The notes: generated from the letters alone by a model not told the origin. A stretch of DNA of 44,758 nucleotides from CAZEAN01 sp964510225 (GCA_964510225.1 CAZEAN010000046.1:1-44758); one strand, 5' to 3'; positions 35,020-44,449 are shown, numbered from the stretch's first letter. A program made the numbers and translations.

Positions 35020-36596
35020 TGAACGACCGAACGCGGAAGATCCTCATGCCAACCCTCGGAGGGTTGGCGATGTCGGTTGGTTGGGGCTATCGAGGCGAAT
35101 ACGGTCATGAGGCCGGGGCAATGATTCCAGGCGCATTGGTCGCCCTCGGAATCGTCCTGACCTCAAATCGGGCTGATTGGTGGAGTCGCGCTGCTGTCCT
35201 CGGTGCACTCGGTGCTATCGGTTGGGCTTTCGGTGGCCAAATGAGCTACGGACGTGTCATCGGTTATACAGCCCATGACACCTTCGCCGATGTCTTCTAT
35301 GGTTTTGCCAGCCTCTTCCTGATCGGCGGACTCTGGGGCGGGATCGGGATGGGGATTCTTGCGCTCGGGTTCACTAAGAGTCTGAAAGAGCTCTCGGAAT
35401 ATGTCATCCCCGCGGTTCTGTACCTCATTGTTTGGTGGGGACTTAAGCTCTCCGGTGTTGCCGGGGAACTCTACACGCGCTACTCGCTCAACGACACTGA
35501 TTGGGGGGCTGCGTCGATCGCGGTGATCGTGGCACTCTGTTGTGCCACGCTGCCACGCACCCGAAGAGCCTCAGTTCTGGTTGGGTGCCTCGGTCTCGGT
35601 TGGTGGGCAGGATTCTCGATCCTTGTTCTGGGTCTCGGGCTCCGGATGACTCCTCCCCGAGGGGATAACTGGGCGGGCTGTGTAGGAATCTTTAGTGTCG
35701 TGATGGCTTACCACCTGCTCTCGAAGAACCGAGTCGGAATCCGTCTCGCGCATCGAGGGTTCCTCGCTGGTGGATTGGGGTTCGCCATCGGCGACTTTGT
35801 GCAGATGCTCGGAAGAGCCCAGTGGGGACCGATTGGTCGGTTGACGGAACTTCAAGGGCTTGATTATTGGAAGTGGATGGAGCAGCTCTTTGGGTTGATC
35901 ATGGGAATCGGTGTTGGACTTGCATTGATTCGAACCGCTCAGTACGTCCGTCCTGACAACCCAGCGGAATCTGACAAAGATGATCTCAGTCGGCGTTGGG
36001 TAGGTCGGCTTCACTGGACCTCTCTGGTCTTCCTCCTGGTCGTGATCCCCTGGGAGAATTTTCGCAAGAATCTAGGTAAATGGCTCGATCGTGGCGATCT
36101 TCCCCCCACCTTGCTCGGGGTCGGTAGCGGCTGGTGTCTCTTCGTTCTCAGCCTCAGCCTTTCCCTCGTCATCCTCGTGGGATTTTTTCAAGGACGACGA
36201 CGGAAGAACCCCCCGGTGGTTTCGAAACAGCCCTTCGGACAAACTCAAGCACTTTTTTTGGCCATGCTCTGGATCCCTGCGATCGCGACACTACTTCGGT
36301 CTTTCCCCGACCTCGCGAATCGGGGAGTATTCTTCGTCCACCTCTCCTTTTGGCTTACGGCAGTCTGCTGTAGTCTCATTGTCGTCTGTCTGAATGACCG
36401 ATCGAGCGAAGTCCCCGAGCAGCCAACTGCCCTCGCGTCCCCGCGATCCCGTTTCACCCTCTACACTTCCAACCTCGGGCTGCTATTGCTTATCCCTTGC
36501 TTCCTCGGGCTCTTGGCGTGGTTGACGCTCTCCACACACGAGGGCACACTCCCCGGAAGCCACCCAAGATTTGGGCCTGGATGGGACGTTCGCTAA
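35019..36596 (+). CDS. Polytopic membrane protein of unknown function
   Basis: 525 residues with about 11-12 hydrophobic segments, starting on the last base of the DUF1501 stop. Conserved-looking features are WGYRGEYGHEAGAMIPGAL near the N-terminus, FGGQMSYGRVIGYT and DFVQMLGRAQWGPIG. No transporter or enzyme family was recognised. A helix rich in basic residues (QGRRRKNPP) breaks the chain at about residue 395. Translational coupling with the DUF1501 gene suggests a membrane partner of the DUF1549/DUF1501 pair. It converges on hldE with only 12 bases between. Confidence 0.8.
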   Translation: MNDRTRKILMPTLGGLAMSVGWGYRGEYGHEAGAMIPGALVALGIVLTSNRADWWSRAAVLGALGAIGWAFGGQMSYGRVIGYTAHDTFADVFYGFASLFLIGGLWGGIGMGILALGFTKSLKELSEYVIPAVLYLIVWWGLKLSGVAGELYTRYSLNDTDWGAASIAVIVALCCATLPRTRRASVLVGCLGLGWWAGFSILVLGLGLRMTPPRGDNWAGCVGIFSVVMAYHLLSKNRVGIRLAHRGFLAGGLGFAIGDFVQMLGRAQWGPIGRLTELQGLDYWKWMEQLFGLIMGIGVGLALIRTAQYVRPDNPAESDKDDLSRRWVGRLHWTSLVFLLVVIPWENFRKNLGKWLDRGDLPPTLLGVGSGWCLFVLSLSLSLVILVGFFQGRRRKNPPVVSKQPFGQTQALFLAMLWIPAIATLLRSFPDLANRGVFFVHLSFWLTAVCCSLIVVCLNDRSSEVPEQPTALASPRSRFTLYTSNLGLLLLIPCFLGLLAWLTLSTHEGTLPGSHPRFGPGWDVR

Positions 36597-36608
36597 GATT
36601 AGATACGA

Positions 36609-38111
36609 TTAGGCGGCCTGAATCTTTCGAACCAATTCTGTCGTACTGAAGCCTTGAAGTCGGGGACAAATGACAACCTGGCCTCCAGCTGACTCCACGA
36701 TCTCTCGGCCGACAACTGTCTCAGGAGTGTAATCTCCCCCTTTGACCAGCACATCAGGGCGGATTGCCTCGATGAGTCGTAGCGGAGTGTCATCATCGAA
36801 CAGTACTAAGAGATCGACAAACGAGTAGAGCGAAAGCATGTAGGAACGTTGCTGCTCAGAAACAACGGGACGGTCCGGCCCCTTCTGGCGTCGGACTGAA
36901 TCATCGGTGTTTAGGCCGAGGATTAGGAGATCACCTCGCGCCCGAGCAAACTGGAGAAGAAAGGCGTGACCATAGTGGAGGAGGTCAAAACAACCGTTTG
37001 TGAAAACGACTTTACCGCCCGCCTGGCGGACTTGCTCCGCACGCTCAACCGCACGGTCTAGGTCGACTGCTTTCCGAGGACGACCCCCGATCTCAAAAGC
37101 CTCATCGAGCAACATCTCGATTGAAATAGTTCCCACACCATGTTGCTGAACGATCGCCCGACCGGCAAGATTGGCGATAGCGCAAGATTCGGATGGTGAG
37201 ATTCCTGAAGAAAGTGCAATCGCGAGTGAGGCGGCAACCGCATCACCCGCTCCCGTTACATCAAAGACGTCAACGGGTAAGGTCGGGATCAGTTCGTGAC
37301 TGATGGACCCAGTTGGTTCAGGCTGGAAGAGTGAGATCCCTGACGCTTCACGTGTAACCGCAAGCATTGCCCCTGTCTGGGCAACTAGCCGATGGCCTGC
37401 CTGTTTAAGGGATTCGTCGTCGACAATGACTGTTTCGGCCGCAACTTCGGTCTCACGGAGATTCGGTGTGAGGATCGTTGCTCCTGCATACTTTCGGTAG
37501 TTTCTTCCATTGGGATCCACCACGACCGTTGCGCCTGATTGGCGGGCTCCGGCAATCGCCGCCGAAATCACTTCAGGGGTGAGCACCCCCTTACCGTAGT
37601 CTTCTAAGATTACGGCATCCGCATTCGCAGCTGCCTCAAATGCCGATTGGCAAAGATGTTCCAGGATCGCTCCGACTGGGGCGATCCGTTGTTCACGGTC
37701 GACCCGAAGCAACTGTTGACGGTGTGCCACCAGTCGAGTCTTGACGGTAGTGGACCGACTGGGATCGGAAACGAGACCATCATCGATTCTAGAAGACTCG
37801 GTGATCAACCACCTTAAGGTTGTCGCATCATCGTCGGCGCCGACCAAACCGATCAGTCGACAGGACGAGTCTAGACCAATGACCTTGAGCGCGACATTAG
37901 CCGCACCGCCAGGAATCATCCGTTCATCTTTGACATCGAGAACCGGAATCGGTGCTTCGGGACTGAGTCGATGGGCTTCACCAGCGACGTAACGATCAAG
38001 CATTACGTCCCCAATTACCGCCACTCGTCGCGTCGGCATCGATCGAATCAAGATTTCCAAACCTGATTGGAATCCGAGGCCAACGACGTTTCCTACAGTA
38101 TCAGGACTCAT
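36609..38111 (-). CDS. hldE: Bifunctional heptose-7-phosphate kinase/heptose-1-phosphate adenylyltransferase
   Basis: 500 residues from the ATG at 38111, which lies 8 bases after GGAGG; an ATG at 38126 would overlap that site and is less likely. The first 320 residues are a PfkB-type kinase (VIGDVMLDRYVAGEAHRLSPEAP, PGGAANVA, DVTGAGDAVAAS). The last 140 residues are a nucleotidyltransferase (FTNGCFDLLHYGHAFLL, HxGH; KGGDYTPETVVG). Together they make ADP-D-glycero-beta-D-manno-heptose from sedoheptulose-7-phosphate products for the LPS core. hldD lies immediately upstream on the same strand, 39 bases away. A phosphatase such as GmhB is not in the window. Confidence 0.95.
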   Translation of the reverse strand: MSPDTVGNVVGLGFQSGLEILIRSMPTRRVAVIGDVMLDRYVAGEAHRLSPEAPIPVLDVKDERMIPGGAANVALKVIGLDSSCRLIGLVGADDDATTLRWLITESSRIDDGLVSDPSRSTTVKTRLVAHRQQLLRVDREQRIAPVGAILEHLCQSAFEAAANADAVILEDYGKGVLTPEVISAAIAGARQSGATVVVDPNGRNYRKYAGATILTPNLRETEVAAETVIVDDESLKQAGHRLVAQTGAMLAVTREASGISLFQPEPTGSISHELIPTLPVDVFDVTGAGDAVAASLAIALSSGISPSESCAIANLAGRAIVQQHGVGTISIEMLLDEAFEIGGRPRKAVDLDRAVERAEQVRQAGGKVVFTNGCFDLLHYGHAFLLQFARARGDLLILGLNTDDSVRRQKGPDRPVVSEQQRSYMLSLYSFVDLLVLFDDDTPLRLIEAIRPDVLVKGGDYTPETVVGREIVESAGGQVVICPRLQGFSTTELVRKIQAA

Positions 38112-38150
38112 CAACTCTACCTCCATCTCGTGGCTTGTGATCGTTTGACG

Positions 38151-39122
38151 TTAGGCCGCTTCCGCCGTGCTGGTGACGAGAAGACCCTCTGCTGCAAGGA
38201 GTCGGTCGATCCCATCCTCAAGAGTTGTAAACGGACGATCGTAGCCAGCTTTTCGGAGTGCATTGATGTCAGCTTCGGTGAAACTCTGATATTTCCCTCG
38301 GAGTGAATCCGGGAAGGGGATGTACTCCAGACGCCCAGTGCCGAGTCGAGCGATGATCGCCCGCGCGATCTCGTTGAAGCTCCGACTTTCGCCCGTCCCG
38401 AGGTTGTAGATCCCCTGGTGGGCGGTCGCTGCACCAAAGAAGCAATTGACGTTCACAACGTCGTCGACGAAGACAAAGTCACGACGTTGCTCACCATGGG
38501 CGAATCCAGCGGTCCCTTCAAAGAGTCTAGCGACCCCGGTTCGGCGTAATTGCCAGAGAATCTGCGAAACCATCGACGCCATACGCCCTTTATGCCATTC
38601 GCGAGGACCATAGACGTTGAAGTAGCGTAAACCGACAACGGTCGAGTCAATTCCCGCTTCAAAGATCCGACGGACGTAGCGATCAAAGAGGAGTTTCGAA
38701 TAGGCATAGACGTTGATTGGGGACTCAGCCTCAGGCGATTCGACACAATGGCCTGTCGTCCCATAAACCGACGCGCTTGATGCATAGACGATCGGTGCTT
38801 TGCGATCCAGAGCCCAGTGCAAGATCTCCTTACTGAACTCGTAGTTACACTCCATCATGAAGCGACCGTCAGCCTCAGTCGTATCGGCGCAGGCCCCTTG
38901 ATGAAAGATCGCTAAGGGAACGGATGCGTTCGGACTCCGCCGGAGCATTGCTCGGAAGGCATCACGATCGAGATAGTCGGCGATTTCGCAATCGACGAGG
39001 TTCTGAAACTTTTGACCATCGGTCAGGTCGTCGACAGCGATAATCTCGTTGATCCCTCGGGCATTGAGCCCACGGATCAGGTTGCTGCCGATGAACCCTG
39101 CGGCGCCGGTGACAATATACAT
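38151..39122 (-). CDS. hldD: ADP-L-glycero-D-manno-heptose-6-epimerase
   Basis: 323 residues of the short-chain dehydrogenase/reductase extended type. NAD(P) motif GAAGFIGSN (residues 6-14), SSASVYG, catalytic Tyr-Lys in NVYAYSKLLFDRY, LRYFNVYGPREWHKGRM, and the C-terminal YNLGTGESRSFNEIARAI and KYQSFTEAD. These match HldD/RfaD, which epimerises ADP-D,D-heptose to ADP-L,D-heptose. It is the first gene of hldD-hldE, preceded by a 170-base gap from the DUF1501 terminator. Cytosolic. The pair implies an LPS inner core or heptose glycans in this cell. Confidence 0.95.
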   Translation of the reverse strand: MYIVTGAAGFIGSNLIRGLNARGINEIIAVDDLTDGQKFQNLVDCEIADYLDRDAFRAMLRRSPNASVPLAIFHQGACADTTEADGRFMMECNYEFSKEILHWALDRKAPIVYASSASVYGTTGHCVESPEAESPINVYAYSKLLFDRYVRRIFEAGIDSTVVGLRYFNVYGPREWHKGRMASMVSQILWQLRRTGVARLFEGTAGFAHGEQRRDFVFVDDVVNVNCFFGAATAHQGIYNLGTGESRSFNEIARAIIARLGTGRLEYIPFPDSLRGKYQSFTEADINALRKAGYDRPFTTLEDGIDRLLAAEGLLVTSTAEAA

Positions 39123-39291
39123 GGCCTCGTGCCAATCCGTTTTTGGTCATCCCTGAGCTTCAAACCGGTCCCCACAGCCCCTTCTTTCAGGGCATGGCGA
39201 GACCATAACACGAGACGCACAATCCGCCTAGAGCGACTTCGATAAACCTTTAGGAGTACGCAGCTCAATCAAAATGCATTACGACACAACC

Positions 39292-39318
39292 ACTGCTCGG
39301 TTGGGGTGACCGAGCAGT
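39292..39318 (-). terminator. Hairpin terminator after the DUF1501 gene
   Basis: A perfect 10-base-pair stem, ACTGCTCGGT at 39292-39301 with ACCGAGCAGT at 39309-39318, with a 7-base loop. On the minus strand it is 18 bases after the DUF1501 stop and is followed by a T-rich GGTTGTGTCG stretch. It separates the GntR operon from hldD. Confidence 0.6.
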
Positions 39319-39336
39319 TCAGATTGAGAAAGGAAA

Positions 39337-40761
39337 CTAGGCAAGAAGCTCGTCAATAACCTGGCCACCGACCTGCGAGAGTTGTTTGTAGCGTCCACCA
39401 TGGAAGTAAGTCAGTTTATTGTCGTCGAGTCCGAGGAGTCGAAGGAGAGTGACGTGGAGGTCACGGATGGGGTGGACAACATCGACGGCTTCGAAACCGA
39501 GTTCGTCGGTGCCGCCTATCACATGGCCGGCTCGGACACCACCACCCGCAAGCCAGAGGCACATCGCATCCGCATTATGGTCGCGGCCGAGTGCAATCCC
39601 TCCGCCTCGCTTTGTGTTGTCTGGAGTCCGACCGAACTCACCGGTCCAGACCACGAGGGTCTCATCTAAGAGCCCTCGGGATTTGAGGTCCTTGATTAGC
39701 GCGGCAATCGGCTGGTCGATACTCCGGATCCGAGCCCGGTGAGATCGTTCCAAGTAGTCGTGGGAGTCCCAGCCACCGGAGAAAATCTGAACGAAGCGGA
39801 CTCCATTCTCAACGAGTCGACGCGCCAACAGACATTTCCGCGCAAAAGCGTCGATTCCCTCCTCCCCAACACCATAGAGCTGACGGACTTGCTCCGACTC
39901 CTGATCGAGGTCAAGGATTCCAGGTACTTCCATCTGCATCCGGAATGCCAGTTCGTAGTTTTCGATCCGAGCCGCAAGCTCGTCGTGCTGAGGATGTCGT
40001 GCTCGATGGTCCTGATTGAGGGCGTTGAGGACATCGAGATTCAGACGCTGATGTACCCGAGTCTTCCAATCGGGGGGGAGCATGTCCAAAATTGGCGTCC
40101 CTTCGGGACGTAGAGGCGTCCCCTGGTAGTGGGCAGGCAAGAAGCCATTTGACCAATTCCCGGAGCCACCTTGAGGTGCGGCCAATTCCTTCAGAACTAT
40201 GTAGCCGGGGAGGTTCTGGTTCTCGCTCCCAAGACCGTAAGTCACCCAGGAGCCGATGGCTGGATCACCACCGAAACGGCTTCCCGTGTTCATCTGGTAA
40301 AGGGCAGTGGCGTGATCGACTGACTCCGCTTGGCAGCCTCGATAGACGCAGAGTTCATCCGCAACGGCTGGGTCAGCCATGTATTGGAACTCTTCACACA
40401 TTGGGATCCCAGACTCACCGACTTGCCGGAAACGGAATGGGCTCTTCACGAAGAACCGATTCCCTCGCGTCATCCCAGAGAACTTTTCGCTTGTTCGCTG
40501 GAACGCCTCAAGGTGACGCTTCGCGAGTTCTGGCTTGGGATCAAACGTATCGAGATGACTCGGTCCACCCTCCATGAAAAGCATGATGCAGGACTTGGCC
40601 TTCGCATCGATGTGCTTCGGACGGACAGCGAGCGGACCTTCGGCGATCCCTTCAGCACCCGCACGGGACACTCGCGCGAGGAGATCTGTCAGGGCAAGAC
40701 TACCGAGCGATGCACCCAGACCGAAAAGAAAGTCACGACGGGGAAGGAATCGATTCATCAT
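39337..40761 (-). CDS. DUF1501 protein with RR signal (second copy)
   Basis: 474 residues from ATG 40761 (or 40758), both close to a GGAGG 6-9 bases upstream; a longer open frame to 40905 is an overlap with the preceding gene. Signal: RRDFLFGLGASLGSLALTDLL. DUF1501 pattern present: CIMLFMEGGPSHLDTFDPKPE, FQYMADPAVADELCVYRGC, VVWTGEFGRTPDN, LGRDHNADAMCLWLAGGGVRAGHVIGGTDE. It ends with the family tail YFHGGRYKQL. It follows the cytochrome/DUF1549/DUF1553 gene by 19 bases, so the two are co-transcribed. Compared with the other copy here it is longer and has a distinct middle region. Confidence 0.93.
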   Translation of the reverse strand: MMNRFLPRRDFLFGLGASLGSLALTDLLARVSRAGAEGIAEGPLAVRPKHIDAKAKSCIMLFMEGGPSHLDTFDPKPELAKRHLEAFQRTSEKFSGMTRGNRFFVKSPFRFRQVGESGIPMCEEFQYMADPAVADELCVYRGCQAESVDHATALYQMNTGSRFGGDPAIGSWVTYGLGSENQNLPGYIVLKELAAPQGGSGNWSNGFLPAHYQGTPLRPEGTPILDMLPPDWKTRVHQRLNLDVLNALNQDHRARHPQHDELAARIENYELAFRMQMEVPGILDLDQESEQVRQLYGVGEEGIDAFARKCLLARRLVENGVRFVQIFSGGWDSHDYLERSHRARIRSIDQPIAALIKDLKSRGLLDETLVVWTGEFGRTPDNTKRGGGIALGRDHNADAMCLWLAGGGVRAGHVIGGTDELGFEAVDVVHPIRDLHVTLLRLLGLDDNKLTYFHGGRYKQLSQVGGQVIDELLA

Positions 40762-40780
40762 CAGTGGCCTCCGACTAAAA

Positions 40781-43627
40781 TCAGTAGACATAAGCGAATT
40801 CGTTGGCATTGAAGAGCAGAAGACAGAGATCGGCGAGGGCTCTGGTCTCGGGATCCACCTCCCAAGCGCGGAGATGGTGCTCGTAAGCTCCAAGCTCGAA
40901 GGCATCGAGTCGCTCGATGTAGTCGAACGCGAGCCCCGACATTTCCTCGACCACCGATCGTGTAACTTGCGTCGGAGGATTGACCGTAGGAGGCTGGTGC
41001 TCTTGGTGATAGGCGATCATCTCTCGAAGGTGGTCTTCTAAGAGTACGCTTTCCTCCGGTCTCGGTGGTCGGCCGAAGGCGAGTTGGACCGCATGGTCTA
41101 CTGTCTCGCCAAGGGTCCGATTCAAGCCGAGTGACTGCACTCGGTAAGCCATCGCGATGGAACGAGTCGTGGTATCACCTCCATTAAGGAGGGCGAAAAC
41201 TTGTGGAGTGATCGAAGAAGAATCACGCAGCTCGCATGACTCATTCGGGCTCGGCTGATTGAAGACTTCGAACAACGGATTGGTAAGCCCGCGGCTTCGA
41301 TACACGTAGATCGAACGTCGATTTCGCTCCGAACGCGTCAGTGATGGTTGATACGCGGGAGCGAGTGAGAATTGAAGCATCCGAGGATTCAAGGCAACCT
41401 CGAGATTGATCTCTGGTTTGACTGGAAGTCCGCCGAGTTCGCGATTCAGCTCACCGGAGGACGAGAGCATGCTATCTCGGAGTTCCTCTGCGGTGAGCCT
41501 TCGAGGTTTGAAAGTGGCAAGCAATTCGCCTTTGGGATCGAGACGTTGAACTGATTCGAGCTGAGGATGAGTACTCGACCGCCGATACGCTTCCGAGGTC
41601 ATGAGGAGCCGGTGCATCTCTTTAATTGACCAGCCGCTGTCAATGAAACGGGTCGTGAGCCAATCGAGTAGTTCGGGATGGGTCGGCTTTGCGCCAGTCG
41701 CCCCAAAGTTGTTACTATTTACCGCAATCCCGCGACCGAAATGCCCTTGCCAGATCCGATTCACAATGCTTCGCGTTGCCAGCGGATTCTGGGGGTCGGC
41801 GATCCACCGGGCTAGTTGGAGGCGTCGACCGTCTCTGGTTTCCGGGATCGCTAGATTTTCCCTTGTAGAGTTGTCAACCGATCCCTTCGACTGATATGGC
41901 ACAGCACTCATGACCCCTGGAGTGACTTGTTCTCCAGGAGTCTCAAGGCTTCCCCCACTCAGAATCTGAGTTACAGGGAGAACTTGAGCTTCTCCTTGGA
42001 CCGATGGCATCCGAAGCTTTATTGAGGCACGGACCTTGGTCGGTCCGTTGTAGACGCTTTGAACCATCGGCTCGAAGCGTTCGAGTTGACGAGTCCAGAT
42101 CCTCACGTCCTGCTCGCGGACCTTGAGAAACCCTTGGTCTTCATAAGTGAGTCCAATGTGACGCGGTGGCTTCTTGTCTTCCAGTACGTTGTTGCTCTTG
42201 TTTGACCGAGGGATGTAGGGAATACCACGCTCAGCTGCCCAGGCACGCCCGGCTCGCTCCTCTTTGGCCTTGATCCGGGCAACGTCTTCTTGTGCCCACT
42301 GTAGACGACGCTCAAGTTGAGCCCGCCCCGCTTCGAATCGTGCTGTATTCTCGGTGGGTAGGAACGGCGCAGCACGTTCGGCGGGTTGGGTCGCAGCGAA
42401 GGTCGCCATCACCCGATAGTAATCTCGAGTCGGGATCGGGTCGAACTTGTGGTCGTGACACTTGGCGCAGCGGAGTGGGGTTGCCAGAAAGACTTGCCCA
42501 ACTTTGTTCACAACGTCATCAAGATAAAGCTGCCGAGAGACTGGTTCAGGAGTCATTGGGGTATGTTCCCAAGGACCTGATCGAAGGAAGCCGGTCGCAA
42601 CCATTGACTCGGGGTCGTCCGGATTCAATTCGTCTCCGGCTATTTGCTCGATCACAAAACGGTCGTATGGTTTGTCGTCATTGAAGGATCGGATCACATA
42701 ATCCCGATAGCGCCAGGCGTTCGAACGTTCCCAATCGTTCGAATAGCCACTGGTGTCAGCATAGCGGACGACATCGAGCCATTGGCGCCCCCACTGTTCA
42801 CCGTAGTGCGGACTCGCGAGGAGTCGTTCAATCAAACGCTCCCATGCGCCGGGTCGGTCATCATTCAGAAAATCCTCAACCTCTCGAGCAGTCGGTGGAA
42901 GACCGGTAAGATCGTACGTGGCGCGTCGGATCAAGGTCGGCTTGTCTGCCCTCGGTGCGGGATCGAGACCAGCTTCCGCCAAGCTCTGGTTCACAAAGGC
43001 ATCGACAGGATGCCCGGATGCGTCGGGGGACGGTGCCTCGACTTCCGTGAGCGGCTTGAACGCCCAGAGGTCTTCCTCTTGGTACCTCCGATACGTCCAG
43101 TCGTCGCTTAACCCACCGCTCGTGGGAACGAGGACACCATCAGCAGTTGACTCGCGTCTCCAATCTTCGTTCCGTAACTCGTTGATTACGGTCTCGACGG
43201 GCCAGGGAGCACCGAGTTCGATCCATGTCCGGATGAGTTCCACCTGGTCCTCGTTGAGGGAGTCATTCTCTTTCGGGGGCATCTCCAAGCCGGGCTCGGT
43301 CCGGCTGACGGCCCAGTAGAGCGGACTCCCTTTCGGATCGCCTGGCAGGAGCGACTCCCCTTGGATCTCACCGCCGTGCAACATCCCCGACCGGCTTGTT
43401 AGATCGAGGCCACCCTTAAGTTGCTCCGGATCGTCACCGTGGCAGGCAAAGCACTTCGTCTTTAGGAGTGGAAGGATTTCTAACGCAAAGAGGCGATTGC
43501 CCTCGAGCGTCTCCGATTCGTCACGCGTCTCGTTCTCGATCACGGCACTATGGGCCGCTCGATTTGAACCAAGGAGGAATAACGCCAGGATCAGGATGAT
43601 TGAATTGCGGAAGATCACCGACGACAT
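40781..43627 (-). CDS. Cytochrome c-DUF1549-DUF1553 exported protein
   Basis: 948 residues with a signal peptide (SIILILALFLLGSNRAAHSA). A PSCyt1-type heme domain follows: CFACH at residues 59-63, MPPKEND and IRTWIELGAPWP. DUF1549 begins near residue 205 (IRRATYDLTGLPPTAREVEDFL, WGRQWLDVVRYADTSGY). A second CAKCHDHK motif lies in the middle. DUF1553 carries IVNRIWQGHFGRGI and FIDSGWSIKEMHRLLMTSEAYRRSS. This is the complete architecture of the planctomycete cytochrome/DUF1549/DUF1553 family, with AAGGAG before the start. Function unknown; hydrolysis or oxidation of a polysaccharide is often assumed. GntR gene upstream, DUF1501 downstream: one operon. Confidence 0.93.
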   Translation of the reverse strand: MSSVIFRNSIILILALFLLGSNRAAHSAVIENETRDESETLEGNRLFALEILPLLKTKCFACHGDDPEQLKGGLDLTSRSGMLHGGEIQGESLLPGDPKGSPLYWAVSRTEPGLEMPPKENDSLNEDQVELIRTWIELGAPWPVETVINELRNEDWRRESTADGVLVPTSGGLSDDWTYRRYQEEDLWAFKPLTEVEAPSPDASGHPVDAFVNQSLAEAGLDPAPRADKPTLIRRATYDLTGLPPTAREVEDFLNDDRPGAWERLIERLLASPHYGEQWGRQWLDVVRYADTSGYSNDWERSNAWRYRDYVIRSFNDDKPYDRFVIEQIAGDELNPDDPESMVATGFLRSGPWEHTPMTPEPVSRQLYLDDVVNKVGQVFLATPLRCAKCHDHKFDPIPTRDYYRVMATFAATQPAERAAPFLPTENTARFEAGRAQLERRLQWAQEDVARIKAKEERAGRAWAAERGIPYIPRSNKSNNVLEDKKPPRHIGLTYEDQGFLKVREQDVRIWTRQLERFEPMVQSVYNGPTKVRASIKLRMPSVQGEAQVLPVTQILSGGSLETPGEQVTPGVMSAVPYQSKGSVDNSTRENLAIPETRDGRRLQLARWIADPQNPLATRSIVNRIWQGHFGRGIAVNSNNFGATGAKPTHPELLDWLTTRFIDSGWSIKEMHRLLMTSEAYRRSSTHPQLESVQRLDPKGELLATFKPRRLTAEELRDSMLSSSGELNRELGGLPVKPEINLEVALNPRMLQFSLAPAYQPSLTRSERNRRSIYVYRSRGLTNPLFEVFNQPSPNESCELRDSSSITPQVFALLNGGDTTTRSIAMAYRVQSLGLNRTLGETVDHAVQLAFGRPPRPEESVLLEDHLREMIAYHQEHQPPTVNPPTQVTRSVVEEMSGLAFDYIERLDAFELGAYEHHLRAWEVDPETRALADLCLLLFNANEFAYVY

Positions 43628-43663
43628 CTTCGAGGGCTCCTTCAGGGTCAGGGGCTCAATGGA

Positions 43664-44266
43664 TCAGCGAATGTTGACTTCGAGCGCGGCGAGGCAAGCG
43701 TCCAAATCACGAGTTCGGAGAGCTTGCATAATCTGCAGGTGTTCCTCAAAGACCTCCTCATAATGATCGAGGCGTGAATAGGTTAACATCATCTGAGAAC
43801 AAAGCCATTTCCAGATCGGTAAAAAATCGGAGCCCCCAGATGCGATTAGAATTGCTTCATGAAATGCCATATCTGCCCGGGCGACCTTGACTACTTCGTG
43901 CCCGACGCAAGCGTTCTTCACTCCGAGTAATGCAGCATCAATTGTTGCCAACTGTTCTTCGTCAAGCGTCTCGATTCCGGACGCAACCACATAAGATTCA
44001 ATCTGACGCCGAATCGAGACAATAAACGGGCGGTGTTCTGGGTCTGGTGGTCGTCGAACCGTAACACCACGATTCGACTGATAAGCAAGGAAACCCTCCT
44101 GCGAAAGGGTCAGAAAAGCGTCCCGGATCGGTCCCCGGCTCACCTGGAATTTCTTGGCAAGTTCGACCTCGCGAAGCGGCCGTTCTGCTGGAAAGTTGCC
44201 AGCGATGACGTCGTCACGGATTCGATTGGTAACTTGCTCTCGGATCGTTAATGCGTTCGATTCCAT
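43664..44266 (-). CDS. GntR-family regulator with FCD domain
   Basis: 200 residues. N-terminal winged helix with the GntR signature (REVELAKKFQVSRGPIRDAFLTLSQEGFLAY...RGVTV), then an all-helical FCD ligand domain with the metal-binding pattern ARADMAFHEAIL and a C-terminal EEHLQIMQALRTRD. FCD proteins bind carboxylates or sugar acids. The chain is at the short end of the family. It is first in the operon with the cytochrome/DUF1549 and DUF1501 genes (36 bases apart), so it probably controls them. A near-palindromic operator overlaps its own promoter. Confidence 0.92.
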   Translation of the reverse strand: MESNALTIREQVTNRIRDDVIAGNFPAERPLREVELAKKFQVSRGPIRDAFLTLSQEGFLAYQSNRGVTVRRPPDPEHRPFIVSIRRQIESYVVASGIETLDEEQLATIDAALLGVKNACVGHEVVKVARADMAFHEAILIASGGSDFLPIWKWLCSQMMLTYSRLDHYEEVFEEHLQIMQALRTRDLDACLAALEVNIR

Positions 44267-44314
44267 TGCCGAAACTCGTCAAAGGCCAACATCTAAGCTC
44301 GGATCCCGAGGCAC

Positions 44315-44333
44315 ATTGTAAACTGTTAACAAT
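44315..44333. promoter_or_regulatory. Putative GntR operator
   Basis: ATTGTAAACTGTTAACAAT at 44315-44333 is a palindrome in 8 of 9 pairs around a central base. It overlaps the -10 hexamer of the gene's promoter. This geometry fits a repressor site for autoregulation. FCD-type GntR sites commonly have TTGT...ACAA half sites. A second perfect palindrome ACTTAATTAAGT lies upstream at 44367-44378. Confidence 0.55.
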
Positions 44334-44360
44334 CTAGTGGCCGGTTGGCAGGCAAGTCAA
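44331..44360 (-). promoter_or_regulatory. Promoter of the GntR operon
   Basis: Minus strand: -35 TTGACT at 44360-44355, spacer of 18, -10 TAGATT at 44336-44331. It lies about 65 bases before the GntR start. The operator above covers part of the -10, supporting autoregulation. Confidence 0.55.
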
Positions 44361-44449
44361 GGGATGACTTAATTAAGTTAAATCAAAAGAATTCATCGAG
44401 AAATGTCACCAGTAAGCCTACGTGGATTTCAGTACCGAGCAGGAAAACC

